Shown: positions 1-4,992, numbered from the stretch's first letter. The stretch is DNA of 9,505 nt from GWB1-39-12 sp964435575 (GCA_964435575.1 CAYSZS010000031.1:1-9505), one strand, 5' to 3'. Notes: generated by a model not told the origin, from the letters alone. Program-made: numbers and translations.

Positions 1-1
1 A

Positions 2-55
2 GCAGATACTTTACCTTTCGATGCGATAATCATTATTGGGAAAAGGATTGAGTAG
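2..55 (+). CDS. C-terminal tail of an unidentified upstream gene (partial)
   Basis: One plus-strand frame is open from the window edge to a TAG at 53-55 and ends in ADTLPFDAIIIIGKRIE. The composition (a hydrophobic beta-strand-like run, then a basic end) looks like a protein C-terminus, and the stop lies directly before the TTGACA box of the pilin promoter, as expected for a gene end. Only 17 residues are visible, so no family can be named, and chance openness cannot be excluded. Confidence 0.35.
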   Translation, partial: ADTLPFDAIIIIGKRIE

Positions 56-86
56 TTGACAAAGGTTGATCCAGTGTGACTATACT
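56..86 (+). promoter_or_regulatory. Sigma70-type promoter of the pilin gene
   Basis: A perfect -35 TTGACA (56-61) is followed by TATACT (81-86, 5 of 6 consensus). The 19-bp spacer is longer than ideal. The predicted start near 93 leaves a leader of about 22 nt that contains the Shine-Dalgarno sequence. The in-frame GTG at 76 lies inside this promoter, which argues for the ATG at 115. Confidence 0.55.
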
Positions 87-101
87 AGAAGTGTTCGGAC
101 T

Positions 102-109
102 GGGGGTGA
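102..109 (+). promoter_or_regulatory. Shine-Dalgarno sequence of the pilin gene
   Basis: GGGGGTGA differs by one base from GGAGGTGA, the complement of the 16S rRNA 3' end, and ends 5 nt before the ATG at 115. It fixes the start codon and matches the ribosome binding site of the Spy-like gene almost exactly. Confidence 0.7.
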
Positions 110-114
110 AAAAA

Positions 115-603
115 ATGATACTGCCCAAAATAAAGAGGGGTTTTACTTTAATCGAAATTCTTTTAGTCGTTGCTATTCTTTCAATCTTATTGGTGGTAGT
201 CTTCGCAGCTCTTAATCCGGCGACAAGACTAGCGGACACCAGAAATGCAAGGCGCTGGAATGACGTAAATCAATATTTAACCGCAATACATGAGTGTCTG
301 GTTGATAATGGTGGTACTTATGCAACTTGTGGTCTAACTAATGATGGAACTGTGCGCGAGATTGTAAATACAGGAATTGCAACCGCATGTAACGCAGTCT
401 GTACTGGTGTTCTCGCAACCGGAGATTGTGCTGACCTAGAAACGGAGTTGGTTACAAATCAGGCTTATCTCGGAAGCATTCCAACTGACCCGGGTGGAGT
501 TACAACCGATCATTCCGAATATTCAATTCGCGTAAATAATGGTATTGTTACAATTGCTTCTTGTTCGGCAGAGGGGGGAGAAACAATTTCTGTAGCCAGG
601 TAA
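115..603 (+). CDS. Type IV pilin-like protein (prepilin-type N-terminal cleavage/methylation)
   Basis: 162-aa prepilin, a structural subunit of a type IV pilus or pseudopilus. Residues 1-9 form a short basic leader ending KRG. Prepilin peptidase would cut after G9, and F10 would be N-methylated. F10-TLIE follows with the conserved Glu at +5 (E14), then a hydrophobic helix (about 10-32) that anchors the subunit before assembly. The segment AALNPATRLADTRNARRW (31-48) is the neck of the N-terminal alpha helix and is typical of pilins from CPR genomes. The globular part has six cysteines (61, 72, 92, 96, 105, 150), so up to three disulfides are possible. ATG 115 is chosen because it has a strong Shine-Dalgarno sequence and because the upstream GTG is in the promoter. 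No pilus assembly gene is visible nearby, so it could be an orphan pilin or a DNA-uptake pseudopilin. Confidence 0.9.
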   Translation: MILPKIKRGFTLIEILLVVAILSILLVVVFAALNPATRLADTRNARRWNDVNQYLTAIHECLVDNGGTYATCGLTNDGTVREIVNTGIATACNAVCTGVLATGDCADLETELVTNQAYLGSIPTDPGGVTTDHSEYSIRVNNGIVTIASCSAEGGETISVAR

Positions 604-622
604 GTAGGGGTTAAAGAAGATT

Positions 623-649
623 TATGAAGTGGTTTCAAAATACTTCATA
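623..649 (+). other. 8-bp perfect hairpin between convergent genes
   Basis: TATGAAGT (623-630) and ACTTCATA (642-649) form an 8-bp stem with an 11-nt loop, 20 bp after the pilin stop and before the end of the convergent minus-strand gene. There is no T-tract on either side, so it is at best a weak terminator or an mRNA 3'-end stabiliser. Confidence 0.35.
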
Positions 650-677
650 TAACTCGCCGTAAGACCTCAAAACGAGC

Positions 678-1046
678 CTATTTGACGAGTTTTGAAATGA
701 GTTCTATTTTCTTGATTATGAATTCAGTGTTAGGGATTCTTGTTGCGACGGAGGTTTCAGTAATAAGTCCGACATAATCAATTTTTGGGAAGATTTTTCT
801 TACTTCGTTTTGGAATTTCTCGGCTAAACCTTGCGAAAATTTATTGTACATTCCGCGTTCCGTATTGGCACAAAGTCTATTTTCGTACTCGTGGATAATT
901 TCTAAAACTTTTTTACCTTCCATATTGAATCTATCTTGAAGTCCGTCTGAGTTTAATGCATATTCGTCGTGGAGTTTTCTGAAACTCTCGAAAACTTCCT
1001 TGTTCTCCTCAAGCATTTTGGCAACGTATTCTTTATATTTAGTCAT
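678..1046 (-). CDS. Conserved hypothetical protein, mostly helical
   Basis: 122-aa soluble protein without signal peptide or membrane segment. Residues 1-60 are charged and helical, with many K and E residues. A central motif YENRLCAN precedes a second helical part with KFSQGLAEKFQNEVRKIFPKI, and a short hydrophobic segment DYVGLITE follows. I recognise the type as a hypothetical protein recurring in CPR genomes, from memory and not from a search, and I know no function. Two tandem ATGs are available (1049 and 1046). I chose the second because a promoter with ideal spacing puts the transcription start on it, and there is no Shine-Dalgarno sequence. It is divergent from the VOC remnant and convergent with the pilin gene. 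Confidence 0.75.
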   Translation of the reverse strand: MTKYKEYVAKMLEENKEVFESFRKLHDEYALNSDGLQDRFNMEGKKVLEIIHEYENRLCANTERGMYNKFSQGLAEKFQNEVRKIFPKIDYVGLITETSVATRIPNTEFIIKKIELISKLVK

Positions 1047-1052
1047 CATTAG

Positions 1053-1081
1053 ATTGTATTAACCAAGAGGTGAATTTTCAA
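1053..1081 (-). promoter_or_regulatory. Promoter of the hypothetical gene, predicting a leaderless mRNA
   Basis: On the minus strand TTGAAA (1081-1076), a 17-bp spacer and TACAAT (1058-1053) form a near-consensus promoter. Counting seven bases from the -10 puts the start at 1046, the A of the second ATG, so no leader is expected. The -35 side overlaps the region just before the divergent VOC remnant. Confidence 0.6.
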
Positions 1082-1085
1082 CCAT

Positions 1086-1241
1086 ATGAATGTTTTGCAC
1101 GAAGTAGATAAGGAGGTTAAGAAATTAGCCGGTAAAAAAGTCAAAAAGATTCAGGACAAATATCATCTTGAAGGCTACGGTTATATAGCAACATACGAGG
1201 ATCCGGATGGAAATTATTTCCAATTGGTCCAGGTAAGATAA
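1086..1241 (+). pseudogene. VOC/glyoxalase-superfamily C-terminal remnant
   Basis: A 51-codon open frame from ATG 1086 to TAA 1241. It carries a helix EVDKEVKKLAGKKVKKI, then GYGYIATYEDPDGNYFQLVQ. DPDGNxF(Q/E)LVQ is the hallmark end of vicinal oxygen chelate proteins (glyoxalase I, bleomycin resistance, dioxygenases), where the Glu-type metal ligand lies in the last strands. Intact family members are about 120-130 aa. Here only about the last 40% is left, and the frame closes at a TGA (1071-1073) just upstream, so this is probably a 5'-truncated relic. The lost part would lie where the divergent gene and its promoter now sit. A GAGGTGA 12 nt before the ATG and the perfect terminator downstream mean a short product cannot be fully excluded. 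Confidence 0.6.
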
Positions 1242-1265
1242 AGGTAAATTTAACTATTAATAATT

Positions 1266-1292
1266 AACCCCGCCTTAAAAAGCGGGGTTTTT
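1266..1292 (+). terminator. Rho-independent terminator
   Basis: AACCCCGC (1266-1273) pairs perfectly with GCGGGGTT (1282-1289) around the loop CTTAAAAA, and a run of five T follows (1288-1292). It lies 24 bp after the stop of the VOC remnant and shields the peptidase gene from upstream transcription. Confidence 0.92.
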
Positions 1293-1333
1293 GATGCGGG
1301 TTTCTTTAGAGGTCTTCCTTTGCTCCGTTCCAG

Positions 1334-1339
1334 TATAAT
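1334..1339 (+). promoter_or_regulatory. -10 element of the C39-like peptidase gene (leaderless)
   Basis: A perfect TATAAT lies 8 nt before ATG 1348, giving a predicted start near 1346 and a leader of about 2 nt. I find no recognisable -35 at 16-18 bp. The upstream terminator shows that a promoter must lie in 1293-1347 if the gene is expressed. Confidence 0.55.
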
Positions 1340-1347
1340 TAGTGGAT

Positions 1348-2475
1348 ATGAAAAAGAAACTAATATTATTTTCGGTTGTATTGTTGCTACTTGGTGGAGT
1401 TGGTGTTTACTTTTGGATAAATTCCGTTAGACCCCCCATTGAAACAAAATTTGTACAAAAGAACGAAAAACTAATAACGAAAAACTCGAAATCAAATGAG
1501 AACTCTGACATAAAAGTAGGCAGTGTTGAAATCAAAGAACCCGGAATTACTGCACTCGTTCCTAAACAAACCCATACATATCAAACATTCAATAATTGCG
1601 GCCCCGCGACTCTATCTATGATTCTTTCCTACTACGGTAAAAATGTTTCCCAAAAGGAACTTGGAGAAAAAATGAGGCCATATCAGGTTGCATCGGGGGA
1701 TAATGACGACAAAACAATTTTTACGTCTGAATTCGTCGAGTGGGCCAAGAAATACGGCTTTGAAGCAATAAGGCGGGTAAACGGAGATATTAACATTCTG
1801 AAAACGTTTACCGCAAATGGCATTCCTGTTGTCGTCAAAACCTGGCTACATATGAATGAAGACATTGGACACTTTAGGATTATCCGCGGTTTTGACGACG
1901 GCAGCCAGGATATAATTCAAGACGATAGCTACGAAGGCCCCAACAGGAAAATTCCTTATTACGACTTTCTTTCTATGTGGCAGCCTTTCAATTATGCTTA
2001 CATTATAGTTTACACTCCTGACAAAAAAGATTTGGTCGAGGCAATAATTGGTTCGGAAATGGATGATACTCTGGCTTGGGAAAGCTCTTTAGGTCGTGCG
2101 CAAAAAGAGGCCGAACTTGATACGGAAAATGTTTACCCTTGGTTTAACCAGTCTATGGCCTACTACCATTTGGGCGAGTATCAAAAGTCTGTCGAAGCTT
2201 ACGAAAGAGTTGAAAAGAGGCTTCCGAGGCGCATGCTTTGGTATGAAATTGAGCCAATACTGGCTTATCAAAAGCTTGCTGATTTTGAACGCGTTTTTCA
2301 AATTACCAGTAAGGTTCTTAACGGTGGTAATAGAGCCTACTCCGAGCTTTATCAGATAAGAGGGGAAATTTATCTAGTACAAGGAAACAAAGAGGCCGCA
2401 AAGCGTGAATTCGAATTGGCCGTCCAATACAACAAGAATTACACCCCCGCACAGGAGTTCCTTTCTCAAATATAA
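1348..2475 (+). CDS. Membrane-anchored C39-like (papain-fold) peptidase with C-terminal TPR repeats
   Basis: 375 aa. The N-terminus KKK followed by a hydrophobic stretch (about 5-24) is an uncleaved anchor or signal, so the body should face outward. Residues 75-225 are a Peptidase_C39_2-like domain: the oxyanion Gln is probably Q79, the nucleophile is C84 in NNCGPA, the base is H175 in GHFRIIRGFD and the third residue is D192 or D193 in IIQDDS. All catalytic positions are present, so activity is plausible. Residues 262-292 (PWFNQSMAYYHLGEYQKSVEAYERV) and 331-365 (SELYQIRGEIYLVQGNKEAAKREFELA) are tetratricopeptide repeats, likely a protein-binding arm. No ABC exporter or bacteriocin gene is adjacent, so this is not the C39 domain of a peptide exporter. 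Substrate unknown. ATG 1348 is preferred to GTG 1342, which would lie upstream of the predicted transcription start. Confidence 0.88.
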   Translation: MKKKLILFSVVLLLLGGVGVYFWINSVRPPIETKFVQKNEKLITKNSKSNENSDIKVGSVEIKEPGITALVPKQTHTYQTFNNCGPATLSMILSYYGKNVSQKELGEKMRPYQVASGDNDDKTIFTSEFVEWAKKYGFEAIRRVNGDINILKTFTANGIPVVVKTWLHMNEDIGHFRIIRGFDDGSQDIIQDDSYEGPNRKIPYYDFLSMWQPFNYAYIIVYTPDKKDLVEAIIGSEMDDTLAWESSLGRAQKEAELDTENVYPWFNQSMAYYHLGEYQKSVEAYERVEKRLPRRMLWYEIEPILAYQKLADFERVFQITSKVLNGGNRAYSELYQIRGEIYLVQGNKEAAKREFELAVQYNKNYTPAQEFLSQI

Positions 2476-2490
2476 TTGATAGTCTCCAAT

Positions 2491-2508
2491 CTTAGATATC
2501 TTAGATAT
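2491..2508 (+). repeat. Tandem 9-bp duplication
   Basis: CTTAGATAT occurs twice head to tail (2491-2499, 2500-2508), 16 bp after the peptidase stop codon. It is probably a slippage product and no function is evident. Confidence 0.6.
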
Positions 2509-2580
2509 ATGTTTGCTAAGTTTAAAAATAAGAAAATGTTTTAGTCAAAGATTATAATTGACCTCCTGCTATTTTGAACA

Positions 2581-2620
2581 TGATAATTACTAAACGATCG
2601 TGTCGTTTTTATCATTATCA
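2581..2620 (+). other. Two-tier hairpin in the 279-bp gap after the peptidase gene, possible terminator
   Basis: Outer arms TGATAAT (2581-2587) and ATTATCA (2614-2620) enclose inner arms AAACGA (2592-2597) and TCGTTT (2603-2608) with the loop TCGTG, and the inner stem is followed by further Ts. The inner part could terminate plus-strand transcription about 105 nt after the peptidase stop, or the whole could be a symmetric protein-binding site. Apart from this, the duplication at 2491 and the minus-strand terminator at 2682-2710, I see nothing in the gap 2476-2754. Confidence 0.45.
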
Positions 2621-2681
2621 ACTTAATTCAATCGTTGTGGAGATGAGCGAAAAGTTGTAGAAATATACATCTGTGGCGGCG

Positions 2682-2710
2682 AAAAAGGATACCAAAAGGA
2701 TGGTATTTCC
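2682..2710 (-). terminator. Rho-independent terminator of the hydrolase-cupredoxin operon
   Basis: On the minus strand GGAAATACC (2710-2702) pairs with GGTATCC (2693-2687), with a two-base A bulge and an 8-nt loop, and is followed at once by TTTTT (2686-2682). It begins 44 nt after the cupredoxin stop. Confidence 0.65.
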
Positions 2711-2754
2711 CAAGAAAGGGAGGGTATTGGCTAGAGTATAGTCGGAATTGCGAA

Positions 2755-3243
2755 TTATTCGATGATGAGTTTTCCTACCTGTCCGTTTGCGCGGTGCTGG
2801 CCGACTGAGCAGTAGTATTCAAATTCACCCACGGTATCTGCAACAAACGTAATACTGTTTGTTTCTCCTGCTTTTGTAGTAGGAATAGATACATCCAATT
2901 CTTCTATATTAAAGTTGTGCGTTAAGTCTTTTGCGCTTAAAATAATTGTTACAATTTGGCCCTTTTTTACCCTAATTTCATTTGGTGCAAAGTTGAATGC
3001 TCCTGCCTCAACGTTTATGATCTGTTCTTCCTCAACTACATTACTAACTTCAGTTTCGACCCCTTGTACATTCTCGTCTGTCGCAGGTATTACATCGCTC
3101 ACGGGTTGATTTCTTCTCTGGCTAAATAAAAATCCACCCACGACTAAAAGTACGACAATGGCAATTCCTCCTAAAAGCATTTGATTCATTGGTTTTCGAC
3201 TTATTATCTCGCTATTTTGTGTTTCTCCTTGATTTTCTTCCAT
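2755..3243 (-). CDS. Membrane-anchored cupredoxin-domain protein with a Gln at the axial position
   Basis: 162 aa. The cytoplasmic N-terminus (1-20) precedes a transmembrane anchor (about 22-40), then an acidic linker (45-75) and a cupredoxin beta sandwich (76-162), so the copper-type domain faces outward. Candidate copper ligands are H109 (LTHNF), C145 and H150 (YYCSVGQH). In plastocyanin-type domains the fourth ligand is Met in a G-M-x-G motif. Here that place reads A-N-G-Q-V-G, so Q155 replaces Met, as in stellacyanins. Such proteins carry electrons or bind copper. The start ATG 3243 is fixed by an almost perfect Shine-Dalgarno sequence lying inside the end of the hydrolase gene. With only 1 nt between the hydrolase TAG and this ATG, the two genes are probably translationally coupled. 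No oxidase or other redox partner is in view. Confidence 0.9.
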   Translation of the reverse strand: MEENQGETQNSEIISRKPMNQMLLGGIAIVVLLVVGGFLFSQRRNQPVSDVIPATDENVQGVETEVSNVVEEEQIINVEAGAFNFAPNEIRVKKGQIVTIILSAKDLTHNFNIEELDVSIPTTKAGETNSITFVADTVGEFEYYCSVGQHRANGQVGKLIIE

Positions 3244-3244
3244 A

Positions 3245-4369
3245 CTAATCACCACCTTTCAAGTTTTTGTCAAAAAATTCTACGGATCTTTTTATAGCAA
3301 GTGAAAAGTTTTTTGACAAGTTGTGGTCGTCGCCTTCATAAGCATAAAGCTCGACCTCTTTTTCTGCCTCCTTCATTAATTTTTCTAAGGATTGAGAAAA
3401 TTCATAAGGAACGTGGGTATCGCTTGGTGCATGATGAAGCTGCAGGGGACCCGAGATATCCGACAAAAAACTTGTCGCCGAAATTGAGGCCCAAAATTCG
3501 GGATTTTCAGAAGGTTCACCATACCTTTCAACTAACTCTTGTCTCCATCGCCTAGCCTGAGGAAAGGAAGTTACGGCAAGAGTGGGTCTTCGACGTCGCC
3601 AGTTTTCTAACAAATCTTGATATGAACCGACGACTCCTGCCCAAATTACACCGGCTTTAATGTCTTTGGTGGTAACCATTGCTTTCAAAGTAATCGAACC
3701 CCCCATCGAATGTCCCCACATTCCGATTCGATCTGCATCGACGATCGATCCTGAGCGACCGAAGGGAGTCGAAGAAGGATCCTTAAGTTTTTTTATGGAT
3801 GCCACAGCATTAAGTACGTCAATTGTGTACGCGTTTGATCCATAACCACCGGATGCATCACCTTCAGAATTTCCATGCCCGCGATAGTCCGGTTTAAAAA
3901 CTATGTAACCGTTCCTAGCAAAACTATCAACATAAGCAATATATCTTTCGGTAGTTTTGTAATGCGCGGGTGGAATATAACCGTGGTTAAATATTATCAC
4001 CGGCCAACCGTTTTCTGGACGATTTCCATTAGGCACAGTAAACAATCCGTAAATTTTTAAACCCTCAGACTTATATGAAACAATATATCTTTTGTAATTT
4101 GATCCAGATTCCAACGTTTGCTCTACAACAATATCACTTCCAGGATATTCTCCGCGTCTTAGTGCTTCTATCGATAGCGGATGTTGTGCGTTTTCCAATC
4201 CACCCTCGTTTTCTAAATTTAGGTTAGGATTATCAGTTAGGTCATTTATGACATTCGATACACTTTTATTCCTTGAAAAATAAACCAGTTTGTTTCTAGC
4301 GAAATAGAGAAATCCTGCGACGATAACAAAAATTCCAAGAAAGATTGTTAATTTGCGTTTCAAAAACAT
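3245..4369 (-). CDS. Membrane-anchored alpha/beta hydrolase (prolyl oligopeptidase/S9-like) with an in-frame palindromic insert
   Basis: 374 aa. Basic MFLKRK and a hydrophobic segment (7-24) form an N-terminal anchor. After a linker (32-75) comes an alpha/beta hydrolase fold: oxyanion-hole region FNHG (127-130), DYRGHGNSEG (161-170), nucleophile elbow GHSMGG with S221, acid D317 in PSDTHVPY and base H349 in GDDHN. The triad is complete, and the domain looks like S9/acylaminoacyl-peptidase or dienelactone-type hydrolases. The substrate, peptide or ester, cannot be told. Residues 197-208 (DPSSTPFGRSGS) are coded by a palindromic element lying between SIKKLK and VDADRIGMWGHSMGG, where relatives usually run straight on. 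ATG 4369 gives the best signal anchor and lies 7 nt after a TATAAT. ATG 4378 is the alternative, used if transcription starts from the upstream TATACT. Coupled to the cupredoxin gene downstream. Confidence 0.85.
   Translation of the reverse strand: MFLKRKLTIFLGIFVIVAGFLYFARNKLVYFSRNKSVSNVINDLTDNPNLNLENEGGLENAQHPLSIEALRRGEYPGSDIVVEQTLESGSNYKRYIVSYKSEGLKIYGLFTVPNGNRPENGWPVIIFNHGYIPPAHYKTTERYIAYVDSFARNGYIVFKPDYRGHGNSEGDASGGYGSNAYTIDVLNAVASIKKLKDPSSTPFGRSGSIVDADRIGMWGHSMGGSITLKAMVTTKDIKAGVIWAGVVGSYQDLLENWRRRRPTLAVTSFPQARRWRQELVERYGEPSENPEFWASISATSFLSDISGPLQLHHAPSDTHVPYEFSQSLEKLMKEAEKEVELYAYEGDDHNLSKNFSLAIKRSVEFFDKNLKGGD
3249..3258 (-). promoter_or_regulatory. Shine-Dalgarno sequence of the cupredoxin gene, inside the hydrolase reading frame
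   Basis: Minus-strand AAGGTGGTGA matches the ideal AAGGAGGTGA at 9 of 10 positions, with 5 nt to ATG 3243. It encodes the last residues (KGGD) of the hydrolase, whose stop codon lies in the spacer, which is the classic arrangement for coupled translation. Confidence 0.75.
3747..3781 (-). repeat. REP-like palindromic element inserted in frame in the hydrolase gene
   Basis: Arms GATCCT (3747-3752) and AGGATC (3776-3781) enclose inner arms CGAC (3756-3759) and GTCG (3768-3771) around CGAAGGGA. The core CTGAGCGACCGAAGGGAGTC resembles dispersed 'TTCGACTCCCTTCGGTCGCTCAGG' style repeats that I recall from many uncultured bacterial genomes (memory, not a search). About 36 nt, or 12 codons, are added without breaking the frame. 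Confidence 0.6.
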
Positions 4370-4376
4370 AGGATCC

Positions 4377-4401
4377 ATTATACCCAAAAACAAAAAGTAT
4401 A
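4377..4401 (-). promoter_or_regulatory. Tandem -10 elements of the hydrolase-cupredoxin operon
   Basis: Minus-strand TATACT (4401-4396) lies 10 bp after the 18-bp regulator box and would start transcription near 4389, giving an 11-nt leader to ATG 4378. A second, perfect TATAAT (4382-4377) would start near 4370, one base before ATG 4369, and give a leaderless mRNA. Neither has a -35. The first may be activator-driven and the second basal; this division is inference. Confidence 0.5.
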
Positions 4402-4411
4402 AAACCCTAAT

Positions 4412-4429
4412 CTGAGAAAAAGCTGAAAA
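4412..4429 (-). promoter_or_regulatory. Putative response-regulator box, hydrolase-cupredoxin promoter
   Basis: Minus-strand TTTTCAGCTTTTTCTCAG holds two 7-bp half-sites (TTTTCAG, TTCTCAG) with an 11-bp period. It matches the box before the response regulator gene at 15 of 18 positions, and the box before the Spy-like gene at 15 of 18. Its upstream half-site overlaps the T-tract of the Spy-like gene's terminator. Confidence 0.55.
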
Positions 4430-4460
4430 AAACACCCCCCGAGTCAGACTCAGAGGGCGT
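4426..4460 (-). terminator. Strong Rho-independent terminator of the Spy-like gene
   Basis: As minus-strand RNA, positions 4460-4448 and 4444-4432 form a 13-bp stem that includes G-U pairs. It is closed by a 3-nt loop (CUG) and followed by seven Us (4432-4426). It begins 22 nt after the stop codon. On the plus strand the G-U pairs become A-C mismatches, so it works mainly on the minus strand. Confidence 0.85.
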
Positions 4461-4482
4461 TTTTAATCCTGCGCATAAAAAA

Positions 4483-4920
4483 TTAGTGCATCATGCCCAT
4501 GCCCATTTTGCCAAATCCTCCATGGCGGCCGAAACCACCATAAGGGGCAAGTTTAGTGGGATCTATTCCTTGATCTTCAAACCACTGTTGCATTTCTTGT
4601 CTTTCCTGCTCATGCCTTTGTTGCAACCCATCCCATTTGGCAATTAGCGCATTCTTTTGAGCTTCTGTAATCACGCCATCGGAAACAGCCTCGTTTAAGC
4701 GTTCTTCTCTTACCTTTTTCATCTCTTCCTGGCGTTCTTCGTGAACCGCGTCAAATACGGCTTCAACATCATCCTCTTTTAAATTAAAAGTTTCTGCTAG
4801 TCGAGGAACCATTGGGTTGACATTTCCGACTTCATTGGCTCGTAAAGATCCTACGCCATATGCGCCCAGAGAGATTACAGCACCAAGAATCAATAACGAT
4901 ATTAAAAGTTTTTTGCTCAT
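4483..4920 (-). CDS. Small exported Spy/DUF2680-like protein with Gly/Met/His-rich tail
   Basis: 145 aa. MSKK and a hydrophobic segment (5-21) form a signal peptide or anchor. Residues 37-115 are charged helices: MVPRLAETFNLKEDDVEAVFDAVHEERQEEM, then the motif LNEAVSDGVITEAQKNALIAKWDGLQ, as in DUF2680-type and Spy/CpxP-like small envelope proteins. These act as periplasmic chaperones or metal-responsive envelope proteins in bacteria with known biology; the function here is inference. The tail (128-145) is rich in Gly with R132, H133, M139, M141, M143, M144 and H145, a plausible site for soft metals such as Cu(I). ATG 4920 has an ideal Shine-Dalgarno sequence; GTG 4929 lies inside it. The gene has its own promoter region with a regulator box and its own strong terminator, so it is a single-gene unit of the proposed regulon. 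Confidence 0.82.
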   Translation of the reverse strand: MSKKLLISLLILGAVISLGAYGVGSLRANEVGNVNPMVPRLAETFNLKEDDVEAVFDAVHEERQEEMKKVREERLNEAVSDGVITEAQKNALIAKWDGLQQRHEQERQEMQQWFEDQGIDPTKLAPYGGFGRHGGFGKMGMGMMH

Positions 4921-4925
4921 TTTTC

Positions 4926-4935
4926 TCACCCCCTT
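4926..4935 (-). promoter_or_regulatory. Shine-Dalgarno sequence of the Spy-like gene
   Basis: Minus-strand AAGGGGGTGA matches AAGGAGGTGA at 9 of 10 positions, 5 nt before ATG 4920. It decides the start against GTG 4929, which lies within it. A palindromic hairpin ends just 1 nt upstream. Confidence 0.78.
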
Positions 4936-4936
4936 T

Positions 4937-4965
4937 GCCTCGCCATAGCTTTAGCGTAGGCGGGC
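4937..4965 (-). repeat. REP-like palindrome in the leader of the Spy-like gene
   Basis: CGCC and GGCG arms, extended by GCC/GGC with one unpaired base, flank inner short pairs (TA and GC) around a TAAA loop. The core CGCCATAGCTTTAGCGTAGG is a sequence I recall as a dispersed palindrome in CPR and other uncultured genomes (memory only). It is markedly more GC-rich than its surroundings. It lies between promoter and Shine-Dalgarno sequence and would fold in the mRNA leader. Confidence 0.6.
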
Positions 4966-4976
4966 TTGATGTTGTT

Positions 4977-4990
4977 AATCTACAACTATA
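4977..4990 (-). promoter_or_regulatory. -10 region of the Spy-like gene
   Basis: Two candidate hexamers: TAGATT (4982-4977), 10 bp after the regulator box and so with the same spacing as at the other two boxes, and TATAGT (4990-4985), a better match but only 2 bp from the box. No -35 is present. The first would give a leader of about 50 nt that contains the palindrome. Confidence 0.4.
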
Positions 4991-4992
4991 TT

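Noticed and set aside
76..114. GTG at 76 as pilin start (13 extra residues)
   Set aside because: It lies within the predicted promoter spacer, and the Shine-Dalgarno sequence at 102-109 points to ATG 115, which also gives a normal short prepilin leader.
1342..1347. GTG at 1342 as peptidase start
   Set aside because: It would lie upstream of the transcription start predicted from TATAAT 1334-1339; ATG 1348 fits better and no Shine-Dalgarno sequence supports the GTG.
2089..2359. Open frames on both strands inside the peptidase gene, and similar ones inside the hydrolase, kinase and FKBP genes
   Set aside because: They overlap strongly supported genes, show no family motif, and have no promoter or ribosome binding site.
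2558..2587. Plus-strand promoter TTGACC-18-GATAAT
   Set aside because: Plausible by itself, but the -10 is part of the hairpin arm and no gene or clear RNA follows, so it is mentioned only within the hairpin finding.
2630..2734. Short plus-strand frames in the gap (one reads KVVEIYICGGEKGYQKDG)
   Set aside because: 35 codons without a start or a recognisable family; the minus-strand terminator runs through it.
4432..4460. Bidirectional terminator
   Set aside because: On the plus strand the stem has three A-C mismatches, and no plus-strand gene ends there.
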